From Gigaspora rosea (Eukaryota; Glomeromycota; Glomeromycetes; Diversisporales; Gigasporaceae): DNA of 64,000 nt. The stretch is taken from NCBI GenBank assembly GCA_003550325.1, contig QKWP01000345.1, positions 143,163-207,162 on the forward strand, written 5' to 3'. Of the stretch, positions 33,276 through 46,300 are shown piece by piece; position 1 is the first letter of the stretch, and every line of letters begins with the position of its first letter. The position numbers were made by a program, and so were the translations under genes. Under the pieces are notes generated by a model, which was not told the DNA's origin, ran no database searches, and was given only the letters and a program-made list of their open reading frames with translations.

Positions 33276-35096
33276 TTTGATTTATTTGATTTCCATCTGT
33301 GCAATAATAAGTTATATAAAAATAATTTGCAGCTAACTTTGTATAAAAATAATTGTTATTGTACTTAACTATATCTTAATAATATGTATAAATAGTAATT
33401 TTGAAATTCTGGATATTTTGAACAATTTTAAACAATTTTGAACAATTAAATAAATTAATATTACTTAAACAATTATTATAAAACGCACTTATGGTATTTT
33501 ACCATCATAGGTAAATTAGATTTGCAAATCTGTATAACAAAAACAAAAAAATAAAGCTTTACAAACAAAAAATAAATTTTAATTACTTTAGGATTAGGGT
33601 AAGGCCTGGGATTTTATCAGTGGCATTAGTATATACAAAATTTAGCAAGGAATTTTTTTTATTAGAGCCCCAAAGGCGGTTTAATAAGCACAATTTTGCG
33701 ATATGAACGTTTTTTTAAAAAAATACAAAATTTTTTGTTACACCTGATCTTAAATTCTGATTGGCTATTCTAATAGTTTTGTGTAACATGGTGTAAAACA
33801 CTATAGGCGCATTTTAGTAAAATCCTTACTTAAAATATTATTATATTAATATATTAAATATAAATCAAATAATATGACTCAATCCTATTTATATATAAAA
33901 TTTGATTAAAATATACATTTCTTTAATTTACTTAAAAAAGTAAATATAAATAATAATTTCAAATATAGGATTTATATTCTTTAACATTTTTTGGATCTTT
34001 TTGCAAAGTTACAAGTCTAACTATCAAGTAACTAAAGAGGAATCTTGAGCTAAAGTTGTTTAATTTTTTTTAATTCTTTATTATGTTTAAGTCAAATGAT
34101 TAACTCACCATAAGTGATTATATAATTAGTTAAAATATTCTTTTAAAAATATAAAAGATGCTATTAAGAAAGGTTTTTTGTACTTTAATTAAAAGTTAAA
34201 GAGAAGGTTCTTCTAATTCTAATAGTAGTTAAATTATCAAATTAATTTGGTAGAATCCTAAGATACTTGGATCAAAAAAGAGAATATAAGAATCTGCAAA
34301 TTCACTATTAACAAAGTATTATAAACTATTACTTTATATAACATACTATAGAATTTTTTTTTTTTAAAAAACATTTTAATTATATTTTTATTTGAGTAGT
34401 TAGAAAAAGGTTTTAAAAAATTAATAAGTTTGATTGGTCAAAATGTAAATTTTACTTTATAGTTTAATTTATAATTAATCTTCTTAAAATTTTACCTTGT
34501 GATCTTGTATCACTAAAGCTATTATCTAATTAAATCTGAAGAAGCAAAAATTTTTATGTGTGATATAAATATTGATTTCAATTACAAAATACAATATACT
34601 TACTATTGTTATACAAATAATCTCTATATAATATTACATATTGTATTTGTGTATAATAGTAGTCCAGAGGTGTTAATTCCAATTTTGACTTTTTAAAAAA
34701 TTTGGCTATTTTGCTCAAAATAGTGCTTATGCGCATTCTGAAATAACATGCACTCCTTCTATTTAATTAAAATACCAATACTGAATTCAACTTAATCGTA
34801 ACAAAAACAAAAAATTATTTTTACCAAAAACATAGTATAAAGTAGAAATAGAAATGATTTAGTTAACTATAAAATTTATATATAAATTACTATGTTTAGT
34901 TGATTTAGATGACTAAATCATATAGCTGATTCCTATCCCTAGTACAAAGAACATAGAGTATAGTTTATATTTGAGTTTTGTGGTTGTTCACAAAATCATA
35001 ATTCTAATTAGATATAGAAATCAAATAATACTATTACTATATTAGTGAAGTTGCAGGTTTTGATTTACTACATTTTTAATTGACCAGTTATAGCTA
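33276..35096. other. AT-rich region with two dispersed repeat copies
   Basis: 33590-33800 shares TTACACCTGATCTTAAATTC and nearby words with 38930-39120 and 62060-62270. 34330-34610 shares TTTGATTGGTCAAAATGTAA, TATAATTAATCTTCTTAAAA and AATTACAAAATACAATATAC with 55210-56010; the first part also occurs at 58840-59130. No gene is seen. Confidence 0.5.
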
Positions 35097-35104
35097 GTTT
35101 TAAC

Positions 35105-36088
35105 TAGTGATAGGCAACGCACGAGATCTGTGTGTAATCCCACGTGGGATGCGCAGGATTTAAAAACTCCCACGTGGGATTTTTAATATAAGATTTTCTG
35201 GCCTGCATTAGCATATCATCTGGCCTGCATTAACAAATAATCCGGCCTGCTTTAACATAAGTGGGCCAATCCTAATTAGTATTTGATGTATTTATATAAA
35301 AATATTAAATCTTTTATTTATTTTTGTTCCACATATATACGTGCATGCATAGATAATGTGCAAACTTTACGTTGAAATAAATTTTTTAAATTTTCATGAT
35401 TAATAAAGTGGCAATCTAGACTTTTAATTTATTGCACGAATAATGCACCAAGAATATTTTGTACTATATTGGAAAAAATCTCCAATTTCAGTGATTATTT
35501 AATATGAATAATAAGATTAAATAAAATTTGAGCCAGTCAGTAATGTAATTCAGAAATTATAAGCTGATTATGAATTTCTTATGAGTTGCTTATGAATTTT
35601 TGTATGTATATAATCTGGTTATAAATTTTGTACATATGTACAGTACCTGATCACTTATAAATTTAGCACATTTATATCTGATTATGCACCTGATTACTTA
35701 TAAATTTTATATATTTATGATTGATTACTTTGTTACTATTATAATTTTTAAATATATATTTATATAATAATATTTTAAAAATTGACAAAATTAAGCCAAG
35801 TTTGAATTGATGAATTTTAATAATTATAAGATCCAAATGTATTAAAAGTAGGTAAAATCTATATAATCATTTTTATTTGTAATAACTGTAGTTAGATTTA
35901 TAAAAAATGATTATTATTTTAATAAGAAATTACATTCCTAGTGATGATATATATATATATATTTATTAATCGTAAAAAATTCAGAAACTCTACTCAATCC
36001 TGCAAATTCTGCAAATCCCATGCTATTCTGCATGGGATCCCGCATTCCACATGGGATTTTTAAAAAAATCAGGATTTGCCTATCACTA
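35105..36088. mobile_element. hAT-type element, 984 bp
   Basis: Ends are TAGTGATAGGCAA and TTGCCTATCACTA. The flanks GTTTTAAC (35097-35104) and GTTATAAC (36089-36096) are an 8-bp duplication with one mismatch. Subterminal regions carry palindromic TCCCACGTGGGAT (left, twice) and TCCCATG/CATGGGAT words (right), plausible transposase-binding motifs. No ORF is present. Confidence 0.85.
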
Positions 36089-36600
36089 GTTATAACTGAG
36101 TTTCAACATGGCACATTCTAATAATCCAAGTTCATCTGCAACTCTACTTATAATGCAAAAGGTAATAATATTCTTTTTATTAATATTTGAACCACTTTGC
36201 TGATTTTGTATTATCAAAGCTCTAATGCAGCTTATTTTAAATACCAGTACAGAATTTCAAAAAAAAATCACATTTTGATTCAAAATAAGGTGCATTTTAA
36301 AATAATACACAGAGACCCAAAATAATGTGTAGAGGGTGTTATTATGCACAAATATAGTATAGGTTTGTTTTATATTTTGTACTAAATACCAATATTGCAT
36401 ATTATCACAATAGCTAACAAGTTTTGTAACAAAATTTTTATGGCAAATTATAGTATTTTGATCCTATTCTTTAAGAGCTATTTGGATTAAATTCAGATTC
36501 TACTTTGTGTATCTGGATAATATTCTGAATTTGGATGAATCCAAATTTAATTATTGGATCCAGTTTCTATATAAGCACAAAGTCTATCACTTTCATTGGG

Positions 36601-37347
36601 AAAATAAATAAGGCGCAGATCTGCACAAATCTGCGACCCTAGAAAATTTTAACAAATTTTGCGATAACTTGTGATCTAGTGGTCCAAATTTAACAATTTT
36701 GGTACCATTCGATTCGTCTTGATAAGATGGATTGGATGGTACCAAAATTGTTAAATTCCAATTACTAGAACAAAAGAAATCCCATTTATGTAAATTTTAT
36801 AAACATTGAACGATCTTGCCAACTAGTGGTCCAAATTTAATGATTTTGGTACCATTTGATTCCTCTCGATGAGATGGTTCTATTATACCAAAAATGTCAA
36901 AATTGGATCACTAGTTAACAAATTATCCGTAAAAAACGATTTGTAGCACAGTTCTGCGCAGAAATTTAAATTTCTTTTTTAAATTCTGCGCAGAACTGCG
37001 CCACAAATAGTTTTTTATGAATAACTCGTTAACCAGAGATCCAATTTTGACGTTTTTGGTACCATTCGAACCGTCTCATCGAGAGGAATAAAATGGTACC
37101 AAAATCATTAAATTTGGACCACTAGTTGGCAAGATCGTTCAATGTTTATTCAATTCACATAAATGGAACTTTCTTGTGTTCTAGTAATTGAAATTCAATA
37201 ATTTTGGTACCATTCGATCCATCTCATTGAGACGAATCGAATGGTACCAAAATTGTTAAAATTGACTACTGGATCACAAGTTATTGCAAAATTTGTTAAA
37301 ATTTTCCAGGATCGCAGATTTGTGCAGATTTGCGCCTTATTTATTTT
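36601..37347. mobile_element. Fold-back inverted-repeat element, about 750 bp
   Basis: AAAATAAATAAGGCGCAGAT at the left is mirrored by TTGCGCCTTATTTATTTT at the right, with the repeat continuing into TCTGCACAAATCTGCGA. Inside, CAATTTTGGTACCATTCGAT and its inverse recur six or more times. A central hairpin, TTCTGCGCAGAA twice around 36957-36990, marks the middle. TA lies next to AGGCGCAG on both sides, so TA-target insertion is possible. Confidence 0.7.
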
Positions 37348-37719
37348 ACTGATGTTACTCACTATATTTATTTAGCTACAAATACTAATAAGAAGCTATT
37401 ATATTTTGGAATATGCAAAATTTAAATAGTTTATTTCAATATCTAACAAATTGAAATGCTAATTTCAAATTTAATAAATTAGCAAGAAATGTGCAGATAT
37501 GCAGTAAAATATGCAAAATATAATTAATATTTGATATCAAAATATTAAGATAAAATTTGGTGTAAGAAGTTTTATAGCAAATTAATATAAGTTTTTTTTT
37601 TGTAATTGTTACTAGTAATTTACTGAATAGGTGTCAACTGGATATCCAATAATTTTTTGAATAAATGCTTGCCAGTTTAAATTAACAAATACAGATATCT
37701 ATATTAATGATATCTAACA

Positions 37720-38060
37720 TATAATGCGACCTGTGTTATTAACGCATGATAAAACTATTTTGTCAGACAACTTCAAATTGACAATTTGATAAATAATAAA
37801 ACCAATGACGCATGACAAAACTCATAATATATGACAAAACTCATGAAATATGATAAAACATATGACACATGAACCCATGATGCAAGAACCTATAATGCAT
37901 GACAAAACCAATAATAAATAACAAAATTTATAATGATTTTGATGATGTATAAGACTATTATTTATTTCTTTTTATAATAGAAATAAATTAGTCCATGTAA
38001 AATTAATTTCTTGTTCATTATTATATCTTCCCAGTTTCTATCTTTTTAATATTGATCTGA
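37720..38060. repeat. Dispersed repeat, copy B (ATGACAAAACTCAT)
   Basis: Irregular tandem words ATGACAAAACTCATAA, ATGATAAAACATATGA and ATGACAAAACCAATAA run from 37745 to 37960. They are followed by TTTTTATAATAGAAATAAAT and CATTATTATATCTTCCCAG, matching copy A at 15650-15950. Confidence 0.55.
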
Positions 38061-41000
38061 CATTGCTGATGATTTGCAACAATAATCTAAATATATCTAA
38101 TAGATATTCTATGAATTAGCAGTGTCATAGTAATTTATTATTATGTATTATTTTATGTATTTTTTATTTGTCATAGTTTGTAACTTGGTGGGTAATTTAA
38201 CCCTCAATGAGGATATCTGCTGGTACTCTCAACTAGCGTTATAGACACTCAGTGAGTGTATGAACCTCTTAGCGAGTAAATTAAATACCTAGAAAGTGAC
38301 TAAAATCTTAGTACAAATTAAAGATTTTGAGAGTATTGTTTTAGTCTGCAAATGAAATAACAGATGTTCATAGCATTAGTATTATTATTGATGGTTCAAA
38401 AAATCATGTGTTCAGACATTTGATCCTATGTGAATTTTACAGAAAAGTTACCAAAATTCTGGGACATATGCATCAGATCTAGAATGATGTTTAGCCTTAG
38501 CTAATAGCAGGTTCTATAGCAAATTACTTAATGAATAGATATGATTTTATTAGTAAAATTTTTTATAATCTTGGGACAAATCAATCAATTCCAATTCAGC
38601 TGACCTTGATTCTGATGTACTCTAATGTATCCTAACCCAGAATTTGGTGATTCCTCTGTATGAGTTAATCCTATGCTCTGCTATTGCTAGTGAAATGCTA
38701 GCAATAAAAAATAATCTGTTTAGATTTAATGTAAAAGCTTCTTCAATTAACAAGGGTTTTATTAAGAGCTTCATTATCTTAAATAGTACTCTCACAAAAA
38801 ATTGATTACTTGGTAATTATGTAATTTTGGCCAATTAAAATTTAGAATCAAGTATAATATGATAATTAAAACAAATATGTTTTTTCTAAGTAAAAATACA
38901 TTTAAAATTAAGGCTAAGCAAACTGCATTATAATTAGAGTTAGGGTTTAAAAAATATAGTGGCCATTATAGCTATTAGTAAATTTCATGAAAACATTTTT
39001 AATTAGGATTCAATAGATGGTTTTCTATTAAAAATTTAGAGCTATCTGTTTTTTGTAAAAAAATTTTATATTACACCTAATCTTAAAATTTAATTAGTTA
39101 AAATTACAGGTTGTAAACAATTTTTTTGTATTAAAGACTTAGGGCATTAGTTTTATTAATAGTTAGGGGTTGCATCAGTAGTTTAATCAATCATCAAGGG
39201 TTTTATCAATTGTTAAGGGTTTCATTAAGTATCAGAGTTTTCATCAAGCATCAAGGGTTTCATTAATCATTAAGGATTTTGTTAGATGCAAATTTGATAA
39301 AACCTTTCATCATCATAAAAATAATTGTGTTAGCCATCATTAATCTATATTCAATTTGAATTATTAGATCTATTCAAATTAGCTTAATTATATGTATATA
39401 AATTTTCATATTACTGGTATTGAACACTACAGGTGTGATATATAATTTTTGTTTATTATAATAATATTAAATAAAGAAAACAATGAAACAAAGAAATAAC
39501 AATAAAATAGTAATAAAAGAATACAACAAAAATATTAAAATAAAAAATAAAATACAGCTCAATAAGAATCTGATTCTTATTATAAACTATAACTAAGACA
39601 TCATAGTCCAAAAAAATGGTATAGTGCAGAAACTCAGGCTTTAAATACTTTTTGAGTTATTAAGAAACTATAGCACTTTGCTCTTATAATACTCTTAAAG
39701 TTATATTATTACTTCCTAATATTTATGTACTAAAAAAGCTGCTTCACAAACCCCTCACAATCTGCTTACAATTTATTTACAATTCACTTACAATATCTAC
39801 AACCAGGAATCAACAATAACTGGTTCATAAAACAACCAATCATCAAGTACAAATCTGCATTTACAAGCCTCTGCCACAACCAAAAGCCTTGTAATTAGGG
39901 TGGTTGGTACGAATAGCATGCCACTGGCACAATATTATAAATTTATATGATAATTTAATGGCGTATAAGTGGCATGCCACTGCGCCAACAACCCTACTTG
40001 TAATTTCAGATGGTCTGGGTTACTGGAGTCTTTTGCTATTACAATTCACATTTAAGTCACAGGTTAAAATTTTTAACTGTGATAGTGCATTCTATGTGAT
40101 AATATAAAAATTCAAATTTTTTAATCACATAAATTTTTACTATTGTGCTTTTTTTTTATGTGATTTTTTTATTTAAATTTATAAAGCAGTTTTTTAATAT
40201 AACTATGATTTATGCAATTTTTTTTTCAATTTCTATATAAACTTTTAATAAAGTTTTATCTTTTTATTTATGCAAATGAGCATTAAGTAATATTATTAAT
40301 GGTCATATAATGTTTATTATTTGGCTATATAATCTTATCTTTTTAATTTTTCACCAATTGAGAAATAATTTACATCGTTTTAAAATTTAAGAATGATTTA
40401 GTCAATTTGCAATTGACCTAAATTGTAAACAATTATAATAAATACTACTTTTCAGCATGTTGCTATAGGTAATAAAAAGTACTGACTAGTTATTTTTAAA
40501 AACTGATACCATTTAAAAATCAGCCAGTAATACATTGATCTGCTCATCTAAATCATACTGATCGGCTATAATTTCGGTATACCAAATGGAGTATAAAAAC
40601 CCGTATTCCCATGCTGATCATTTATACTCCTCTCAATATTTGGTAGTTCATGATTAAGGATAGAGGGTATTTCGATCATTTTTCATATGATTTTTGTAGT
40701 ACAAGAGGAAATCATATGTTACAAAAAATACCCCCCTGATAAAAATTTTTAAAATCACAATTTAAACTTGCCAAAATTTCGTGGAATGTAAATTAAAACC
40801 TCTATTTATAGTAGGGAAATTTCTAGAAGCAGTTTCATTTTAAAAAAATATACTTGTATATGCAGTAAAACTTTTCTGGGTTAACCCGAAAATTTCTGGG
40901 TTACCCTGAAAGTTCCCTTAAAATTTTCTGGGTAGTAATTTATTCTATCGGACTTCTAGAATAATAGCTTACCCAATCATATTCCCATGTTCACAAAAAA

Positions 41001-42413
41001 ACCAACCGTGGTATGAAAACCCAATAACTTGCACGGCACGTATACAGTACTATGTTCATAAATAGAAAAGGTATATAAATGAAAGGCACCAAGAGACACA
41101 CTCATTTTTAAGAATTTTACTAGTATGCATAAAATCCGAATGCTTTAATAAGGTAATTGTCTTCTTTCTGTTTTTCTATAAGCTTTTCAAGCATTTGGTG
41201 GTTTTTATGGATCAAAATCCATACATTGTTTTGCAAATTCGATATTGTAAACCTGATTAGTAAGCTTTACACGGTTAATATTTATAGGTAACCATTATAA
41301 ATATGGAGTTGGAGAAGGCATTTATTATCAAAATCAGCAGTGATGGGACACGCTAGTGGAAATTAGGGAATCGGAATAAACAGAAGGCATTTATTTATTA
41401 TTAAGCATAAGCAGAGATGGAGGACGCAGGTGGAACATATAGTGTTGGACATAATTATTACTTAGGGTAATGTGCATGCTACTTTGTTTCCTCGTCCGTT
41501 TTTTGTCTTTCTTTTTATTCGTTATTTTGTTTTTTTTTTTTGTAGTTCTCGTTGGTTCATTTTTTTTGCCGAGCTTTTAAGTGAATTTTAGAACACTTTG
41601 ATGAACAAAATTTGTAAAAATTAGGGTTATAAAATTAGCCACAAGTTTATGATGTAAATTTCCGTTTTTTTAATAAATCATAAAATAATAATAATAATAA
41701 TTCGCTTTATAATAATTCTTACCTTTCGGATAAATATTTAAAAATTTAAATAAATTAAATAGAAAACTATAATCGAAAGATATTATAATCGTTATACTGT
41801 ATATCGTTATTGATATATATCGAAATATAGCTGCTAATGCTATATATCGATTAAAAATTTTGTTGATGAAAAAACCAATTTGGCCCGTGACATATATATT
41901 TCATGTATTGCAATAAAAAACTTTTATTTATGTACTTATGTATTATATTTTCATATTATTCAAAGCACATAATTCACTTTAACTAAACCTGATCTTATTT
42001 ATTAGTAACTCAATTTTTAATTACAAATCATACGATCCTATTTTTTTGCCCTAAACTTCTAACTAAACACCCATTTCTAACGACCTGATTGCATTTTTAG
42101 TCCAAACCCTATTTATAGCTAAAATTCGTTCCTACTCGCCCAATCCTAATTTTAGTTCTAGCTTTAAACCAAACCCAATTTTTAATTAAACTCATTCCTA
42201 ACCCTAAATAAAGTTCTATTCAACCTGTAAGTATAAAAAATCATTTCTTGATCATTGGAATTAAAAACAACAGAAGAAATTCACTAATCAAAAACATAAA
42301 CACTTATCTACCATTCCATAATACTCTTCGAATTATTTCATTCACTGTAGGTCTAAAATTCAAAGATGTTGGCGTGTTGTTTCTGTACCTGCTAGCGTTT
42401 CCTTCTTTCTGAT
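38061..42413. other. Long non-coding region with minor repeats
   Basis: No gene was recognised. Seen: CATCAAGGGTTTTATCAA-type repeats (39165-39300), three copies of TTTCTGGGTTA(A/C)CC (40876-40935), a TATATAAA box at 41071, and a tandem duplication of about 65 bases (41312-41362 and 41381-41436; GAAGGCATTTATTAT and GATGGGACACGC versus GATGGAGGACGC). The TATA box plus duplication could mark a gene start I could not resolve. Confidence 0.4.
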
Positions 42414-42689
42414 CTAAAAGCGGCCTACATGACGTTCGCGCAAAGTACATCTAATCCTTTCTTCTTTCTTATCATTTAACATCAAGAAAATTTCCATAAA
42501 GCGACGAAAACCATATCCATAGTAATACTCGAAGCGACAAACACCTCGCGACATGGAACCGCACAAACAACGAAATCTGCATTCACAAGAACATTTAAAC
42601 GGCAACGTCAAAAACTGACCGAAAGCAACGAGTTTGCAACAAAGCTCCAATAACACGACGATACAAAACGACACCAAAACCAGCGACAC
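42414..42689 (-). CDS. Possible small cysteine-rich secreted protein
   Basis: An open frame of 91 residues starts MSLVLVSFCIVVLLELCCKL, hydrophobic like a signal peptide. FKCSCECRFRCLCG then gives five cysteines in 14 residues, followed by aromatic YYYGYG and a charged C terminus. GC content is above the neighbourhood. Against a real gene: the first codons come from TCGCTGGTGTCGCTGG, part of a GGTGTCG/CGACACC minisatellite, the frame ends 78 bases from a SINE, and no core promoter was identified. I do not recognise a family. The opposite strand has no better frame. Confidence 0.22.
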   Translation of the reverse strand: MSLVLVSFCIVVLLELCCKLVAFGQFLTLPFKCSCECRFRCLCGSMSRGVCRFEYYYGYGFRRFMEIFLMLNDKKEERIRCTLRERHVGRF

Positions 42690-42766
42690 CAGCGACGATT
42701 AGTACGTACCTAGAAAAAAGTATTAAAAATTTTTTAAAAAAGAATTAAGTTAAAAAGTATCAATTA

Positions 42767-43375
42767 AAGACCCTGGGTCGGATAGCGCAGTGGTTAGCGC
42801 TCCGGGGTCACACTCGCAAGGTCGCCGGTTCGAGTCTAGTGGATGACAAAAACTGTGTTGGGACCACGAGTGTCAAGGATCTGTAATGAGGAACCGCACT
42901 TCTTCCCATTTCCGGACGAGGTACTACAGCGATAACAGAGTTGCGTGACATAGCCACATTGGTCATGCAGCATCCAGAAAAGGAAAAATCCGACAAGAAA
43001 CGTCGTAAACATAAGGACCATCCACTATAAAAGGAAAAGTCCACGAGGAAAACCAGACCCGATCCGAATTCAGAAGGTAGTACCTGGCGGCGACGAAAAA
43101 AGGACCTATACAAGCATATCGGCGAAGTAAACTAACTCCTTAAAGTTGATCTAAAGAAGCCTATGGGTGGGGCACCGAATGACGGACTGGCTGGACTCAG
43201 CCAGGGAAACCAGAGGAAGGAGGAGTAGGTTAGGATAGACTTCATAGAACAAAATTAAAAATAGAAATCGAACATGTAATGAAAATGTAGGGGGCCCGTA
43301 GGGTCCCTAAGACCAATGACCTTAATAAAGACTGTCAACAGCAGCTTCGGGTATAGCCCGAAGAAATTTTAAAAA
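42767..43375 (+). mobile_element. tRNA-derived SINE, 609 bp
   Basis: The head resembles a tRNA: Pol III box A TAGCGCAGTGG at 42783-42793 and box B GGTTCGAGTCT at 42827-42837, one mismatch from the consensus. The body is GC-richer than its surroundings and contains no gene. The 3' end has CTTAATAAAG (43322-43331), the hairpin CTTCGGG-TATAG-CCCGAAG (43345-43363) and A(10). The flanks AAAAAGTATCAATTA (42752-42766) and AAAAAGTATCGATTA (43376-43390) are a 15-bp duplication with one mismatch, diagnostic of LINE-mediated insertion. Reverse-strand frames of 101 and 61 residues across it are incidental. It probably relies on a LINE such as the one at 16995-24797. Confidence 0.92.
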
Positions 43376-43390
43376 AAAAAGTATCGATTA

Positions 43391-46300
43391 TCATAGAAAA
43401 TTCTAGATATTCGATTTTCTACAATTTTCCACGATCTACAACATGCATTACACAAAAAAAATTACCACAGTTCCATATACGAAATTGATCATCATACCCT
43501 CTACCCTTAAGAAAAACACTAAAATAACGCACATTTTGATCGACAAAATGCCGTGCGGTGATTGGCTGTTTATTCATGATTTTATTGGATAAATCAGATC
43601 ATGTGTCAAACGTGATCTAAGCGTGTGAAAAAACTGCATACCGGTAAAAAAATATGATAATAATTACGTATGCCAATTACAATTTAACGTCAATATGATG
43701 CAAAAATTGCATGCATGATCTTTAGAATAAGGTGGAATTCGAAAAGGAAATTTCGTCAATGAAAATGATCAGCAACTATTGTTGAAATTTTCTTTTATGA
43801 ATTCTACTATCAACTATAAATCCGATCACAATCTATAATAAGACCGATTCATTATAGTACAGATCGAACCTGAATCAATAAAAAAAATTAAGATTCAAAC
43901 ATTTTATATAACCTTCCGGATCCGATTAACATGAGGTAATCACCAGCGTTCAAGATTCACCGAAGCATGTACGGTATACTAGGAACCGGAAACCGGTATA
44001 AGTCGGAACTCATGACGATAATTTTATAATGAAAACGTACCAGGAACGTAAGTGTATGGTTTTACTGGCATCTAAATCGAAGGCAAAATCTTAAAGCTAA
44101 TTGTGTACATTTTTCTCATGATCATTACCTGTTTTATGTAACATAAAATTTATAATTTTAGGAGGTTAAAGCGAAGTGAAATTTAGTTAGGAGTATATAT
44201 TTATGTGGCGGTTTATGCAGCATGTAGATCATGTATTAACTTCCACTCTAACCCAATCAAACAATAAAACTTTTCGTAAATTGGTCATAAGATGCAAAAA
44301 TTTGTTCTTTCTTAGTGAACGATTGGCTTACATGTGCTGCGCAATGGCACATGTAAGCCAATCATTTACTTTATTGAAGTGATAATCTGATGTCATTTGT
44401 AATACTTCATTATTATGATCAATGGCTTGCCATTTAAAGTAAAATTGGGTTTAAATTTTAGCCAACATTTATTAAAAAATGATTCATAATACCAGTATGA
44501 TCACATGAAATGTAAGAGGAATGGTTCCGTTCAACTTTTTTGATGCACTACGAAAAATCCTTTTTGTTGGAATAATGGTTTTTATTTATTCACGATTACA
44601 ATATACCAGTACGATCACATGAAATGTGAGAGGGATGGTTTAATTAATGTTTTTTTTTTCATTTATTCATTTTTGGAAGGAGTCAACATTTTTACATATA
44701 CTGAACGTTATAAGTTGATTATGCAATATTATGCGAACTTGACGTTATTAATTACTATCTAATTCTAAGTTTGTACATTTTTTAACGTCTTTGATTGGCT
44801 CAATTGAGAACTGTAGGAATTTTTGTCTGAACGCTTTGATGTTTTTGATTGGTTGTAAACGAAATATTGGGTTTGTGCGCTTTGACGTTTTATCTATCTA
44901 TACGGTAACTGGTTGTTAGCTAAAACCGAAACTGTGAGAATTTTTAAGTTGTAAAGGGTTAAGCGTATGAGATGTTTCTGTACAAGTATTACTTAATTAT
45001 CTATTGTGTGAAAATTGTATAACCAACCATCGCTTTAACAGGTTTTTGACTTGATTAAATTACATGATGATTACAATAAAAAAATGTCTTTTTTTATTAT
45101 TGCCTTTCATAATTGCGCTAACTAAATATGTTATGAAGCGCATGCATGTCAAGAAGGATCATCATACTGTATCAGGATTTTTACAGTAAATAGATACGAA
45201 TGGCATCTTTTTTATTATTGACTTCGGAATTGCACTGACTAAATATGTTATGAGGCCCATGCATGTTAAGAAGAATACTGTATCGAGATTTATAGTAAAT
45301 AGATACGAATGGTGATTGAGTAAAATTCAAATATCTGGATAATTTAAAACCTGGTTGTCTATAAAATTTGCAATCGACATCATGATCACAGTTGGAATAG
45401 TATATAATCGATTATTTAATTGATTAACTGATTGGACGTACGGCAATGACAATGATTATTAGCGATTTTTTGGAGCATGATTTGAAAATTAGTAACGTGT
45501 GGGTAATTTATTACTTAGCTATATTGCTTAATTTGGTTAAACGGTTTTGATTGGTTACCTGTGATTTGGTATAATCTAAAATCTGTAACAGGTAATTATT
45601 ACGATGTATGTCAAATATATAAAGTTACGACATTCTAGATCGTCTACTCATCTAAAAGCCGTCACGTTTTTTTAGTATCAATTTAAAAACTGCGATTCCA
45701 AATATTTGTGACTATTATAATATCTATGTCATCTATCTATAGAGTTTGTCCGTTTAAACGTTTTTTATTGGTTATCACAGAAAAATGTGACCAGATTGTG
45801 AACGAAAATAGTTTATTAGTAATAATAAGATGGCATAGTTGTTACAGAAATGTGTAAGCTTACCAATTTTATCTATCTACCTATCTCTATATAGGTAATT
45901 ATTTTTTGAATCTAACTAAAGTTACGCACCATATAAAATTCAAAAATAATTACCCATATTTCTACAACGATGTTCGAAAGTTCGTATTTACTAATTTTGG
46001 AACTGCGTTTCTATATTTAGCATCGTTCCTAATTAGTACACATTTCCGGGTAATAATTACTACATTCCTGCATTATGGATTCAATTACAACATTTCTTAT
46101 AAATGTCGTAGTTCTTACCTCATTCTTGGTAACAGGTAATTCTAAATGGGAACATATAAAAATGATCGCTTTGTATCTTTTACACACAATATGTATAAAC
46201 CGCTCTCCCAGTATTAATAAATACATTTGTTTATAAATCTCTGAACCCTTAATAGCTGTGGTCCAGTAGCTAAATTGGCGGGCGAAGTTCTTGAAGTCTC

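Noticed and set aside
42771-42845. A functional tRNA gene
   Set aside because: Box A and B are good, but the anticodon and T stems do not pair properly and the transcript continues into a 609-bp SINE body with its own target duplication.
42808-43113. Reverse-strand frames of 101 and 61 residues
   Set aside because: They lie wholly within the SINE, whose ends, Pol III boxes and target duplication explain the sequence.
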